This document shows positions 1 to 11,105 of a stretch of DNA of 64,000 nucleotides, in pieces. Numbering within the stretch: position 1 is the stretch's first letter; each line of letters starts with the position of its first letter. This DNA comes from Bactrocera neohumeralis (lineage: Eukaryota > Arthropoda > Insecta > Diptera > Tephritidae): the NCBI RefSeq assembly GCF_024586455.1, contig NC_065921.1, positions 64,605,528-64,669,527 on the forward strand, in the 5' to 3' direction. Position numbers and translations under genes: made by a program. The notes under the pieces were generated by a model. That model was not told the origin of the DNA. It did no database searches and saw only the letters and a list, made by a program, of their open reading frames with translations.

Positions 1-888
1 ACATTTTTTAGGTTTCTCTACAACCTTGCTAATGTATGTAGCGATAGTTAAGAGCTTGTGTACTTACCCACCGAGATATGCTTTATTCAAAATTCCCTGT
101 CATTAAGTTTGGAAATTGCAAGGGTATAAAATGCTCGCTTGCAGTTAGTCTTCCATTCATGCTTTATTTGTAGTTTTTTTATTTTGCCCAAATTTCTTAT
201 ATTGAAATATCAGCCCACAAAAGTTCACGCTTCACGGTTCACTGTCATCCTAAATAAACTTGTTAACCCATAAGACATTGCAACGGCACACGTACTATAT
301 TAGCAACAGTTGCTTGTGGCATGTAGCACATAGGAGCGTGGCGTGGAGGAGTAGGAGAATGTGTGCGTTAAATTAAATGACAATAAAGAAAACCAGATTA
401 ACGCACGAAGAGCATAAAAGCAGGGGAAAGAAGATACTGCCTACTTTGATAATATTACAAAAATACTTTATATATTTAATTTGCTTTCGACAGCTCTTAA
501 GACAGTGGGAGCGATTAGTCCTATTATTGGTATTCAATGCACTCTCAAATGAAATTGATTCCTTTTTTTGAATTCATGTTCTTTATTCAACATTTTCCAT
601 TTAGAACCGTAACGCTTGCTTCTTAATAGTCTAATCATGCAATATTTGAGCTCCTCTTCCTAAATTTGACAGTATTTCACACTTCTAACACATTTGAAAA
701 TAATTGGTGTTCTTCCATTTTAAAAACGTAAATGACGAAATTATTTCCGCAGCACATTTAGCATACTTAAGCGCGTCAATTGCCAGCGGTTTCTTTGCTT
801 AGCATTCGAAATGCACTCAATTGTGTAATTACACGTTTTCTTTTCCGAATTTATGTTGCCTTCATTTAGGCGTGCAAATTGTTTTCTT
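1..888. other. No gene or element recognised
   Basis: AT-rich sequence downstream of the RhoGEF gene. The short open frames lack coding signature. Confidence 0.5.
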
Positions 889-1560
889 TTTATACCCTGA
901 ACAGGGTATATTAAGTTTGTCACGAAGTCTGTAACACCGAGAAGGAAGCGACCCTATAAAGCATATATATAAATGATCAGATGTTGAGCTGAGTCGATTT
1001 AGCCATGCCCGTCTGTCTGTCTGTCCGCCTGTCTGTATATATACGAACTAGTCCCTCAGTTGTTAAGATATCGCTTGGAAATTTTGCAAACGTCATTTTC
1101 TCTTCAAGAAGCTGCTGATTTGTCGGAATTGCCGATATCGGACCACTATAACATATATGCCATACAAACTGAATGATCGGTATCAAATGCTTGCATGGGA
1201 AACTTCCTCATTTGAAGATACATCTTCACGAGGCTTGGTATGAGTTATTTTTCATAGAAATAATGTAATATCGGGAGAAATTGTTCAGATCGGCTTACTA
1301 TAGCATATAGCTGCCATACAAACCGAACGATCGGAATCAAGGGCTTGTATGGAAAACTTTTGCATTTGACATGATATCTTCACGAAATTTGACATGGATT
1401 ACTGCTTAAGATAATAATATACTCTCCGAAAAAATTGTTCAGATCGGATTACTATAGCGTATAGCTTCCATACAAACTGAACACATAGTTACTAAAAGAA
1501 ATGCACCTGTGAAGGGTATATTAGCTTCGGTGCAGCCGAAGTTAACATTTTTTCTTGTTT
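889..1560 (+). repeat. HINE-like interspersed repeat, family 1, near full length
   Basis: The repeat opens with the palindrome TATACCCTGAACAGGGTATA (891-910). It has a GTCTGTCTGTC-type microsatellite near 1010-1035 and internal blocks repeating 'ccatacaaac(t/c)gaacgatcgg'. It closes with the hairpin CTTCGG-TGCAG-CCGAAG (1525-1541) and TTTTTTCTTGTTT. A 5' palindrome, central GTCY microsatellite and 3' stem-loop are the known architecture of DINE-1/HINE (Helentron-derived) elements. The class is inferred from structure. Confidence 0.8.
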
Positions 1561-2691
1561 AACCTGCTTATAAGCGTCTAAAGCTACATGTTTCTAATAC
1601 TGGTGTGCTCGGTGACTATAAATGGAGGGTTCCTTCTCCACATTAGTAATAAATAACCTGCTGCAGAGGAGGCCGCTATAAAAAAATGATCAATTATTTC
1701 ATAGTATAGTACGTTTTGCATAATTGGGTTATTTTTATAGGGATCATTACAACAATTACAGAGATCTTACGTTTTGTTATAATCTCTGTTTCACAATTGG
1801 TCTTTTTATTCGAAATATGTAGCTCTGTCCCTGAACCATGCTCTTGAAAGCAGGAAAACATGCCGTGTACTGGTATATAGAAACAATTCGCAGTTCAATC
1901 CATGCAATTACAATGATTATCGACACGATGACTCAATCGATTGTGAGTTCGCTTTCGAACCGCTTCGCCTAGTGCTTTTGTCTACCCAAATAGAAGAGTG
2001 ATTCAATAAATATCTAGCCTCACCATCTGATGGCACCACAATCGCAAGAGAAATTTGCATTTTACAGCATTTTTGTAAACAACTTGAAAACTTCAGCTGA
2101 ATCGTACACATACTTCCTTGTAAATGCCATGTTCGTAGATTTTTAAAAAATGGAAAAATAGCGATAGCGATTGGTGATTCGATTCTTTTTTTTTGAAAGT
2201 GCTCCTTCGATGGCAATGGGTGTTTAATGTGCCACACTCAGAAGCTCTCAGCTAACACTGAGGATACAAAAGACAACGAACTCAAGCTGCATATTTAAAG
2301 TTTGAAGGTGTGGGAGAAAGCTGAGATAGTAGTCATCTGAAAGGACCGAGTCATATACAACATGAACTATTAGCCATGAGAAAGCAATTGATGCTATGGG
2401 TAATGCGTTTTTTCACATCAGATAACAAGTATAACCATGAGACCACTTTGCAACAGTGAGCTGTGACCAACACCGGAACGTGGATCTTCAGGGACACGCC
2501 AAAGACCATACCGAAGCAGTGGACTGCATCAAGGAAACCTGCTCCGCCGAACACAAAGACTAACAGGTCCGGCTTGCCACATACTTGTAGATAACGTTAC
2601 TAGAATTAAATCCATATGATTTTTAGTTAACCCCAACCTTTAAAAGCCGTGTACTGTCGGACCATTAATTTGTAAATTGTATCATTTAGAG
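1561..2691. other. No gene recognised
   Basis: Mixed-composition unique-looking sequence between a repeat and a mariner fragment. Nothing in it could be identified. Confidence 0.45.
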
Positions 2692-3060
2692 ATGAGGCAA
2701 ACAGTTGAAGCAAAAACTTCGCTTAATGGCGAGCTTTCGGATACGGCATCAGCAAAGTTTCGACGTGGTGAAATGTGCACCGAAGACGATGAACGCAGTG
2801 GACGCCCAAAAGAGGTTGTTACCTACGAAAACATCAAAAAAGTGCACTAAATAGTTTGGATGGCCATAAATAGATTTTATTGGGGATAACAGGCACTCCG
2901 AAAATATCAACTGAACGTGTACATGATATAATTCGCGAGAAAGCTCTGTACAAAGTGGCTGCCACGGGAGCTCACTTTTGACCAACAACAATGACAAGTT
3001 GATGATTCGGAGCAGTGTTTGGAGATGTTCAATCGTAACAAATTAGTAAGTTAAATAGTA
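2692..3060 (+). mobile_element. mariner N-terminal fragment
   Basis: Plus-strand frames give DTASAKFRRGEMCTEDDER-SGRPKEVVTYENIKKVH, then WLPRELTFDQQQ and DSEQCLEMFNRNK. This is the HTH/linker half of a mariner transposase with several stops. No catalytic half and no ends were seen. Confidence 0.75.
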
Positions 3061-4667
3061 TTTTTGCATTGATATGTGAAAATGAATAGAAATGGGCTCC
3101 TTCGCAACAGTCGGCTTGCAAGGTTATAATATGTGGATTTTGGGATGCGTATAGCTTTGCAAAAAGGAAGGACTGTCAGCAGTGACAATACATTGCTTTG
3201 TTATTTTATCATCAGCGTTTTCTGGGATTCAGACTCACAGGCCTCTACTATGTCGAATTACTGATTTCGATTTCGACACCAAATTGAAGAAAAAGTGTGC
3301 CCTTTTGACAATGTACAAGCCAAATTTGCTTGCTACTTCAAATACCATGAACACGTCACCATCTGGACAAAAATTTGAGTCGCAAGCAGAGACTGTCACT
3401 ACCATGGAGTTTTACTTTCTAGATGTATTTCGTAGAAGGATTAAAAGATGGGAAGCATCTCTAGGTCAAGTGTATAGAGCCAAAAGAAGACTTCGTTTCT
3501 TCAGTAATTTTCTTTATTTGTTTTACCAAAAATATTTGTCGGATCCCAGTCGATCAAGAACGATTTATAGTCCCAGCTATCTCTATTAGCTTTATTTTGT
3601 TGTCATACAGATTCATTTTGTGATTAGCTTTTGGTGTTTATGTCAGCAATAGTCTCTTTAGGACGTCCACGGAGTTCGACATGATGATATAACCTGTATG
3701 GATTTTGGCAATAGATTTACAAACATTAAATCGCTTGCTTTAAATAGTTTACACCTTTATGCCGAAGTCTAAAACCCAGTCGTATTATTCGTATTCCTAA
3801 GTATGCGAGTAATTTTTAATTTAGAAATATTTCAGAAATATTTGTAGTTAACATCAAAGGTAAACGCAATAATGAATAATGAATGCAGTTAGACGCTGTT
3901 TCTAACATTTAAATAACGTGTCATTAATCCCAACATACATGACATACATACATATGTCAAAATATTTTGCTAAAAAATTATTTGCAAACGAAAACATTTA
4001 AAAAAACTGAAATAAAACAAGCGAAAACATAACCTCAGAAGAAGCACGCAATGGAGCAGCGCGACCCGTAGTCAAAATGTGACAAGTGCGCCACTGACAC
4101 GCGCCTGACAGGCATGACAAGACACTAATACACTTATAAGTTGCATAAGCAAAATGTCACGCATACGCAGTGGAACACGGCACTGCCTTCAAGCTCCACA
4201 TGGCAGTTTGGGTGCGAACATGACATGCAAGCGCTAGCGACATTATGCTTTTTTTTACATTATTACATAATATACTATTTTTTTGCGCAAATTATTTGTT
4301 GTTGTCATTTGTTGTTATTACATGTGTAGGGTGATTGTATTATCCTTTAAGACAACAGGAGCAGCGCGTGTGCATACTAATAACATTTCCTATCAGCATG
4401 TGGCGAGCGAGCAAAGATGAAAATTTACATGGCAGCGTACAAATAACGGCATTAACATGGATGAAATATGATGAAAAACTGAAGCGCCCAAAATTATGCA
4501 CAACAATATGGGGAGTAGGAAATGGTGTTGGGTTAGGATAGGTTTTTGCCTAACCGAAGCCCTCATATGGTATTCACTTATACAAGCGCTGTGGTAGAAC
4601 AAATGACAAAATAGAATTAGAGTTGAGAAAAAAACAAGAAAAGAAAAAAAGAAAAAAGGGTGTTAAA
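3061..4667. other. No gene recognised; A-rich tract at 4625-4665
   Basis: A 135-codon open frame (3182-3589) has no recognisable domain or family motif. It is treated as chance or transposon debris next to the mariner fragment. The end is an A/AG-rich tract. Confidence 0.45.
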
Positions 4668-4965
4668 AGATCTTTATCATGATCAGCCAGTTTGTATGGC
4701 AGCTATACCGAATAGTTGTGCGATATATATCAGTTCCGACAAATGATCAGCTTTTAGGGATGAATAGAACGTGTGCAAAATTTCGGATCAATATTTTAAA
4801 AAACTGAGGGTCTAATTCCCGTATATACAGACAAACGGACCTGGCTAAATCGAAACTCATCGCCTTACTGGCATCAAAATGTGAATATATATGTACACTC
4901 TGTAGGGTTTCCGAAATTTCCTTCTGGGTACTACACACTTCGTGGCACACTTAATATTCACTGCT
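4668..4965 (-). repeat. HINE-like repeat, family 1, fragment
   Basis: This eroded reverse-orientation copy has 'tttgtatggcagctata', 'aaactgaggg', 'cagacaaacgg' and 'cttcgtggcacactt' blocks in the right order. No intact ends were seen. Confidence 0.6.
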
Positions 4966-5086
4966 CGGGATTTAATAAAGGAACGTGAAGGTAAAGAAGA
5001 GTATGTAAAATACTAATATGTAGTGCATCGAGCTCATAGAAGTTCACAAAGGCGAAATTAAGAAGCTCAGTTGTAAATATTGAGTA

Positions 5087-5426
5087 GTCGAAAAAGTATT
5101 TTCGTATTACTAATCGGAAGCGAGCGAACCATTGTTGTCCTACACAAACTGACACAGCATCGTATCCGTAAACTTCACAAATTTCATTGCCTTACGTGGC
5201 ATTCTTCCCTTTTTTATAAAAAACTTCAAAATATAGCGAATTTCTCCATTAATTTTGAAAAGCTGTAACTTTTTTTCAACTTGACTGAATTTTTTTTTTT
5301 TTGAATGAAGCTTGAAATCTCATCTTTCTAACACTATATGGATGTATGACACAATGTGATTGGTAGCACTGGAAATATACGACTGCAACGACATCTATTG
5401 ACAAAATACGAAAGGACTTTTTCGAC
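5087..5426. mobile_element. 340-bp mariner-type MITE
   Basis: The inverted ends are GTCGAAAAAGTATTTTCGTA on the left and GTCGAAAAAGTCCTTTCGTA on the reverse of the right. Both are flanked by TA (5085-5086, 5427-5428). It has no transposase. The TA duplication and the size suit a Tc1/mariner-mobilised nonautonomous element. Confidence 0.82.
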
Positions 5427-5428
5427 TA

Positions 5429-6091
5429 CCAATATTAAAATATTTAATTGCGCTAAAATTTAATCAAATCATGAATAGAGAAAGATACTCTCCGTTTATT
5501 TACGATATCACTATGTATGTATATACAATTCGAGTGCTCCTGCTAAGGAAAAGTGGATTGCTTTCTCCACAAAAACCATAACATCAGCAAAAACAAAATA
5601 TGATCTTACAATGACAGGCCTCTCACGAACGATGACTTGTGAAGTTTTAGAGAGTGGTGTGAAAAGATCACATCCATAAGTTAATGTTAAATTTCAGGGT
5701 CTTTGATAATTGAAATTTATAAAATTTTTGAACAAGCAATATTTTTTGGGCTAAAGTTCCCACCAAGATATTGGTAAATTACCTGAAAATTTAAATATTT
5801 GAAGTGTTGAAACTCAAGAAAACTAGATAGAATCTTACCCTATGTGAAAATTTTATTAACTAATAGTATATTATCATAGCTCTGAAGTGACACAAAAATA
5901 GCAAAATATCAGTCTAACAGCGAAGTGTTGAGTTATTAAAAAATTTCCTTTTTTGGATAGAAATATGAAATACACACTGTACTCTTAAGATTTGATGTTG
6001 GTGGGAGTTTATCCCGTTGTAAATACTAACGGAGAACTTACAGAAAATAGTTTTTAAGCATTGTTTAGAATAAATCAACAAGATTGATATC
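5429..6091. other. No gene or element recognised
   Basis: AT-rich sequence between two MITEs. Confidence 0.5.
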
Positions 6092-6095
6092 TTAA

Positions 6096-6819
6096 GGGGG
6101 TATTCTCATGTGAACGCATACATTTTACCACTTTTTAGGAATTTTTTTTTATACGACATTAAAATTCAATCAGTTTAATTTTTTAATATGTTTTTATTTG
6201 TATTTTGAGATGTACAAAATTTTTTTTTTTTTTCGTTTTTTACATTTTTAATATTTATTTTTTTTAAATCAAAGTAGCCCAACAAAAAAAAGTAGTTCAC
6301 TGGTCGTGGTGATATAGGCTGTTCATGTTGTCTGAAATAAAAAAATCGGATGGATTATTATTTAGTGGTTCTGCGACTATCGTCCCTACCAAATATAATC
6401 AATTTCATATGTTCAACTTCAAAAAAAAGTCGAGAAAATCTAGTTTTTTTTCGTTAAAAATCGTTTAAAAAAAATATGAAAATGTTTTCAAAAATAAACC
6501 ATTCTGGTAGGGACGATAACTTTAAATTAGTAGAAGCACATATGTAAATTTTAAAGCAATCGGTTGAATACTTTTTTTTTAGGACCATGACAGTTTCAGA
6601 AAATGATGATTTGAGAAAAATGCGTTTAGAAACGTAGCAGCTGCAGACTTGTCATGGCGCCTGGTAAACAGTCGCTTACGACACGTCGGCGACTATGAGC
6701 TGTAACTTATCAAATACTATGAATTTCGGTCTGAATTTTTCACAGCATGTTTTCAATAGGTTTTACTGTCAAAATAAAAAAAAATCGATTTTTCGAAGTG
6801 ATTACAGGAGAATACCCCC
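6096..6819. mobile_element. TTAA-flanked MITE, copy A
   Basis: The element is 724 bp. Exact 12-bp terminal inverted repeats GGGGGTATTCTC are flanked by TTAA at 6092-6095 and 6820-6823. It has no coding capacity. A TAGGGACGATA motif occurs inside in both orientations (6378-6390 and 6508-6518). A TAAACGCATTTTTCTCAA stretch lies on the minus strand at 6611-6628. The same motifs recur in the elements at 25113 and 51973. Confidence 0.85.
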
Positions 6820-6823
6820 TTAA

Positions 6824-8269
6824 ATGCATGAATTAGTCATTTGATTAACGATCTTCAAAATGTTACTTATTCGGCATGGTGCGTCAACCTAACTTTTCAA
6901 TGTCTTTATTGGATGTTTCTTCATTTTGGTTTGCTTAGCCTATACAATGTCATAAACTTTTTGTCCTTCCTGTTTCATATTCCAAAATTATTGTCATCAA
7001 AAATCAGTAAAACTAATTTATATTTTAATAAAACTATTTTCGCTTGCCCAAAGCAAAAAACAGAAAAGGAAGGCTCAAATCCTAAGCAGGATATTAAGCA
7101 ATAAATATGCTGAAAAATTCCCAACGATTATAGAGCAATATTTCCATATGACAACACATAGACACATACTTTCCTAAGACTAAATATAAGAAAATTTGTC
7201 TGATATTGATAATAATCTGAGCATGGCTGCAACCAGCTACCGCTTTTACTTTGTCATTGAGTTTGTTGATTCTTTACATTTGTTGACAACAACTACTTAC
7301 AACTATAACCTGCTGCTGCTATAACTGTCATATTTTGCTAGATGTAAGCCTTCTACGTTGATAAACATTCTAAGAAGATGAAAAGAGGCGAAATGAAATT
7401 GTTTGATTAGACCAAAATATATGCAAGCATAAAGAGCAGATAACGGTATTATGCCACATACTCATATGCAGATCAGCTCCTCTCTCATATGTGTACCAAG
7501 TTGTTGCTTGTATGCTTCTCCTCTCTTGCGGTTGCTGTTGGCATTAAGTGTAATGACGTTTTGATGAAGCTGTCAAAGCTGAGAAAACACTCGTCCTTGC
7601 CTCTTTAGCTCTTCTGCTTCTGCTCAAAGCGACTTGATTGCTATGCATGAAACTTTGCACACTTGCAAAGTGAGTTGATAAATTTCTCTCGGGTCCGCTA
7701 TGTGTTTGTCCAGTCCGTTGTTTGCGGAGTGTTGATTGTTTACATTTAGATTAGATACAATTTATGTCATTTAAATACAACATAATCTGTTTTCTTACAT
7801 AAGTTATGACACTTTTGACGACAGAACTGGTTAGAATGACATGATGTTTGCATATATGCAAAAAGGTTTTGAAAGAGACGAGCAAGTTTACAAATAGTAT
7901 AGTGATATATTCACTTAATAAATTATATACAGAAGTGTTTTTATTTAAAATTTTTAAATACAGTTTGGGACAAAGTAAAAAAATAAGACACTTAATTTAA
8001 AGAACTAAACAAAAATCTTAAGCTCTAAGGAAGTTTCTCTCTAGGAGATACAGTATTAACTTTGTCGATCATACCAACACCATCTAAATAACTCAGATAT
8101 TTTAATATTGAACTTTGATAGAGGGGAATAAAAAGCAAGTTTACGAAAGCGGAAATCAAAGTCTTCAATTGAACAAAAGAGTTCGAAATAAAGTTGTTTA
8201 GGAAAAGTAGATGTTGACATAGAATTAAGCATATAATGAGGCCTTTGATAATATTTTCACATTAAAAGG
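6824..8269. other. Unique-looking intergenic sequence
   Basis: No gene was seen. The 7230-7720 stretch has more even base composition than its surroundings and no repeat signature. It could hold conserved regulatory DNA, but the sequence alone does not show it. Confidence 0.4.
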
Positions 8270-8940
8270 CTTTCAAGCTTCATTTACTTTTGGGGGCCAC
8301 GACAAAGGCCCATGACGCGAAATAATACTCTCACCAAGAGTTTTCTTCGATAATTTGATTTGTTTTTGTTGGCTATGCCATACAGCAGGCGTAGCGCAAT
8401 GTTGTTGGAACCAAAGGTCGTCCACATTAACATCCTCTAATTCAGGCACGACAAAGTCTTGAATCATGGTGCTCTAAGGTTCTCTATTCACTTCAACTTT
8501 ATGGCCGGCTCCATTTTTGGAGAAATATTGACCAATGATTCGCTCTGACCATATAGCATGCCAAGTAGTGACTTTTCGAGGATTATCATCACCCCAAATC
8601 CGACAAGTTTATTTATTGACATATCCATTCAATCGTGAGCTTCATCTCATTTAATTCAATATTCAGTTTCTTTGTATGATGGCGGATGCACTCAATCAGG
8701 GTTTCTTTGATACTCAGCTTCACAACAACAATAGCGTCTTCGGTGCCCAATGTACGGCGTTTTTGAGGATCCGCGTAATTCACTAGAATAAACGTGGTGC
8801 AAAAGCGGTCAATGGTTGCTCGAAGTAACGACTCTACTGGATGAATATGAAAACCTATTATTGGACACAGCTCACGTTCTTCAGGTATATGTTTGGAACA
8901 AATCGTTAAAAACTTCACCAGTCTGAAAACTTAAGTCGTT
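8270..8940 (-). mobile_element. Decayed mariner-like transposase (HTH then DDE order)
   Basis: On the minus strand, 8918-8613 encodes an HTH-type region (HPVESLLRATIDRF, then TLGTEDAIVVVKLSI). The 8560-8273 stretch encodes PELEDVNVDDLWFQQHCAT and LGESIISRHGPLSWPP, a catalytic segment in which the usual D of the QQDGAT motif is H. The order on the strand is correct for one broken element. The same family appears at 13280-13600 and probably 22357-22560. Confidence 0.75.
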
Positions 8941-10029
8941 GTTGAAAATAATCCCCTTAACTTTAGATCAATTAGGTATTATGAAATGTTTTGCGTCTCT
9001 GAAAAATCATTGAATCAAGTTTTTTCTCTTAGTTCTTAGATTATTGGTATTAAGGCGACAGGTTCTCAAAGGTTTAGTTTAATTTCATGTAGTTAATATT
9101 CGGGCCGCTGGGAAGGAGTTAAATGTCAGATACGATATCGCTTAAGGTTACGTTAATTTAGTTGAATTTAGGGTCGTCTTCAGAAGAATATGAAAGATTA
9201 TTATGGCTTTGGATTAATTTTACCTTCATATCATCTGTGATGGGTGAGCTTTCTAGAAATAAAGCCTCTTCAATATATGTATGTATATAGTTAGTTTTTG
9301 GGACTAATGATAAGAGGAGCAAGTTCAGTAAAGGGAAGGGTATGACTTACTCATGCGTAGGTTGGATAACGGTAGCAATATGGAATCTTCTTAAACGCTA
9401 CGACTTTATCGCAATTTGTGTATATGTACATATATACTGTTCTGCAAAATAAACCGCAGTAAAATTAACGTATGTATCGTAACAAAGATCAATAGTTTTT
9501 CTACTTTTCTTTCTTGGTCGCAGCTCGTTAAATTTCTATAATTTTCCAGGGATTACTTCTCCGCTGTTCCCCTTGCTCATTCTAATTTACATTCCAGAAA
9601 ATACTCTGATCTCTCTTTTTCTCTGTTTTGCCGCAATTTCAGTTTACTACACAGATTTGGTTTTATTCATATTACATTAAATTTTTTTGGCAAAGCACTG
9701 ACCGGAAAATCAGCGCAATGCACAGCACTACCGGTCCGAGACGTGCTTTGTCAAACAGATTTTATGATTAGAGGCGGTCCATCACAGTAAAGACAGTTGC
9801 AAACATGTCTTTATTGCACAGCGGCAATTTCTTGTGTAACAGTGTGTCAAAAACAAAATTTATGGCCGCAGATAAATGATGAAGACTCTTAGACTGAGGG
9901 AGTGCTCGCTGTTAGTCGCCTGGAGGTAAGGTGCGTTGTAAGTTCCTGTTTCCATGGTAGAAACTGATTTAACTTTAATAGCTTTAACATAAATTCGGTA
10001 ACTTATTTTGCATTTCCATCCAGAGAAGA
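8941..10029. other. No gene recognised
   Basis: Intergenic sequence. A moderately GC stretch at 9690-9950 could not be identified. Confidence 0.4.
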
Positions 10030-10520
10030 GCGAGAAAGGTGCAATAGGAACCGGAATGTAGCGATAAGTATCTATACGGATGGCTCCAAACTAGATAATC
10101 GAGTGGGAGGTGGTATCTTTTCAGCAAAATAAGATACCAAAAATCCTCTTTCGTCTACCAGAATACTACAGTGTCTTTCAAGTGGGGTCACATCAATTAG
10201 AGAAAACCTCTTTTTTGACAAGAGATGTACTCACAACAAGGAATATATTTATGTATGCAGGTAGCTGCGAGGGTTTGAAATCACTCAAGTATTTTAGGGT
10301 TTCTTCAAAAATAAAAATAAAATAATAATAATAAATCTTCAAAAATGAAAGAATACCTTGATCTCTTAGGAGATCTAACATCCTATTTCACCATAAACCT
10401 CCAATGGGTTCCAGGACATTGTGATATCCGTGGCGACTCCGAAGCACATAAACAAGCCAGAACGGAGCTCCACTACAATCAGACTCCGGAAAAAACGGTT
10501 TTATATGCCCCTGGTTACTT
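10030..10520 (+). mobile_element. Non-LTR retrotransposon RNase H fragment
   Basis: Plus-strand frames give ISIYTDGSKLDNRVGGGIFS (first RNase H Asp), FRLPEYYSVFQV and INLQWVPGHCDIRGDSEAHK (His and last Asp region). This order is that of the RNase H domain in I- and jockey-like LINE proteins. Stops and a short A-rich insertion (about 10306-10345) break the frame. It abuts a mariner fragment downstream. Confidence 0.78.
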
Positions 10521-10639
10521 GCAGATATTTAATCGAGGAATATGTTATGCCAGTGAGTCAGAACGAGCCTTAAATTTTATTCTACTTGGCTGGCATGACA
10601 TCTATCAAACATATTCAATAACCTTACAGCCATTGAACA

Positions 10640-11105
10640 AACAACATCATACCCAAATGTGTGGAAAATTTGTGCCACATGAATTGAATGAAAGACAAAT
10701 GGAAAACTGAAAAAACACTTGAGAAATTTTGCTTCAAAGACACGAAAAAAAATCGGTGTTGCATCGATCGTTGTCACTTGCGATGAAAATTGGACTCATT
10801 TTAAGACTCCTAAACGCAGAAAATCTTGGGTTAATCCGGGACACCTAACAACTTCAAAAATCGAGTCTATAAGAAGACAATAGTCTGTATTTGGTGGGAT
10901 CAGAAGGATGTGCTATGTCATGAGCTTCTAAAATTTTGTGACAGACAAAAAATTATCAATTTGAACCATGCATTGATCGAAAAACGATCAGAATGCGCCA
11001 GAAGATATAGCAAAGATTTTTGTATTTTGTTACACGACATGCACCTACCCACAAAGAAAAATCGATTCGGGATGCAATTAAAGTGCTTGGCTGGGAGCTG
11101 AGCTA
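10640..11105 (+). mobile_element. mariner fragment (distinct lineage)
   Basis: Plus-strand frames give GKFVPHELNERQMEN, IVVTCDENWTHF (first catalytic region), VCIWWDQKDVLCHELL, LNHALIEKRSECARRYSKDF and LHDMHLPT (second catalytic region). The motifs are in order but spread over frames, with an insertion or frameshift near 11020. No third catalytic motif and no ends were seen. Confidence 0.78.

Noticed and set aside
3182..3589. 135-codon open frame
   Set aside because: No family motif; it adjoins a mariner fragment; composition is not clearly coding.
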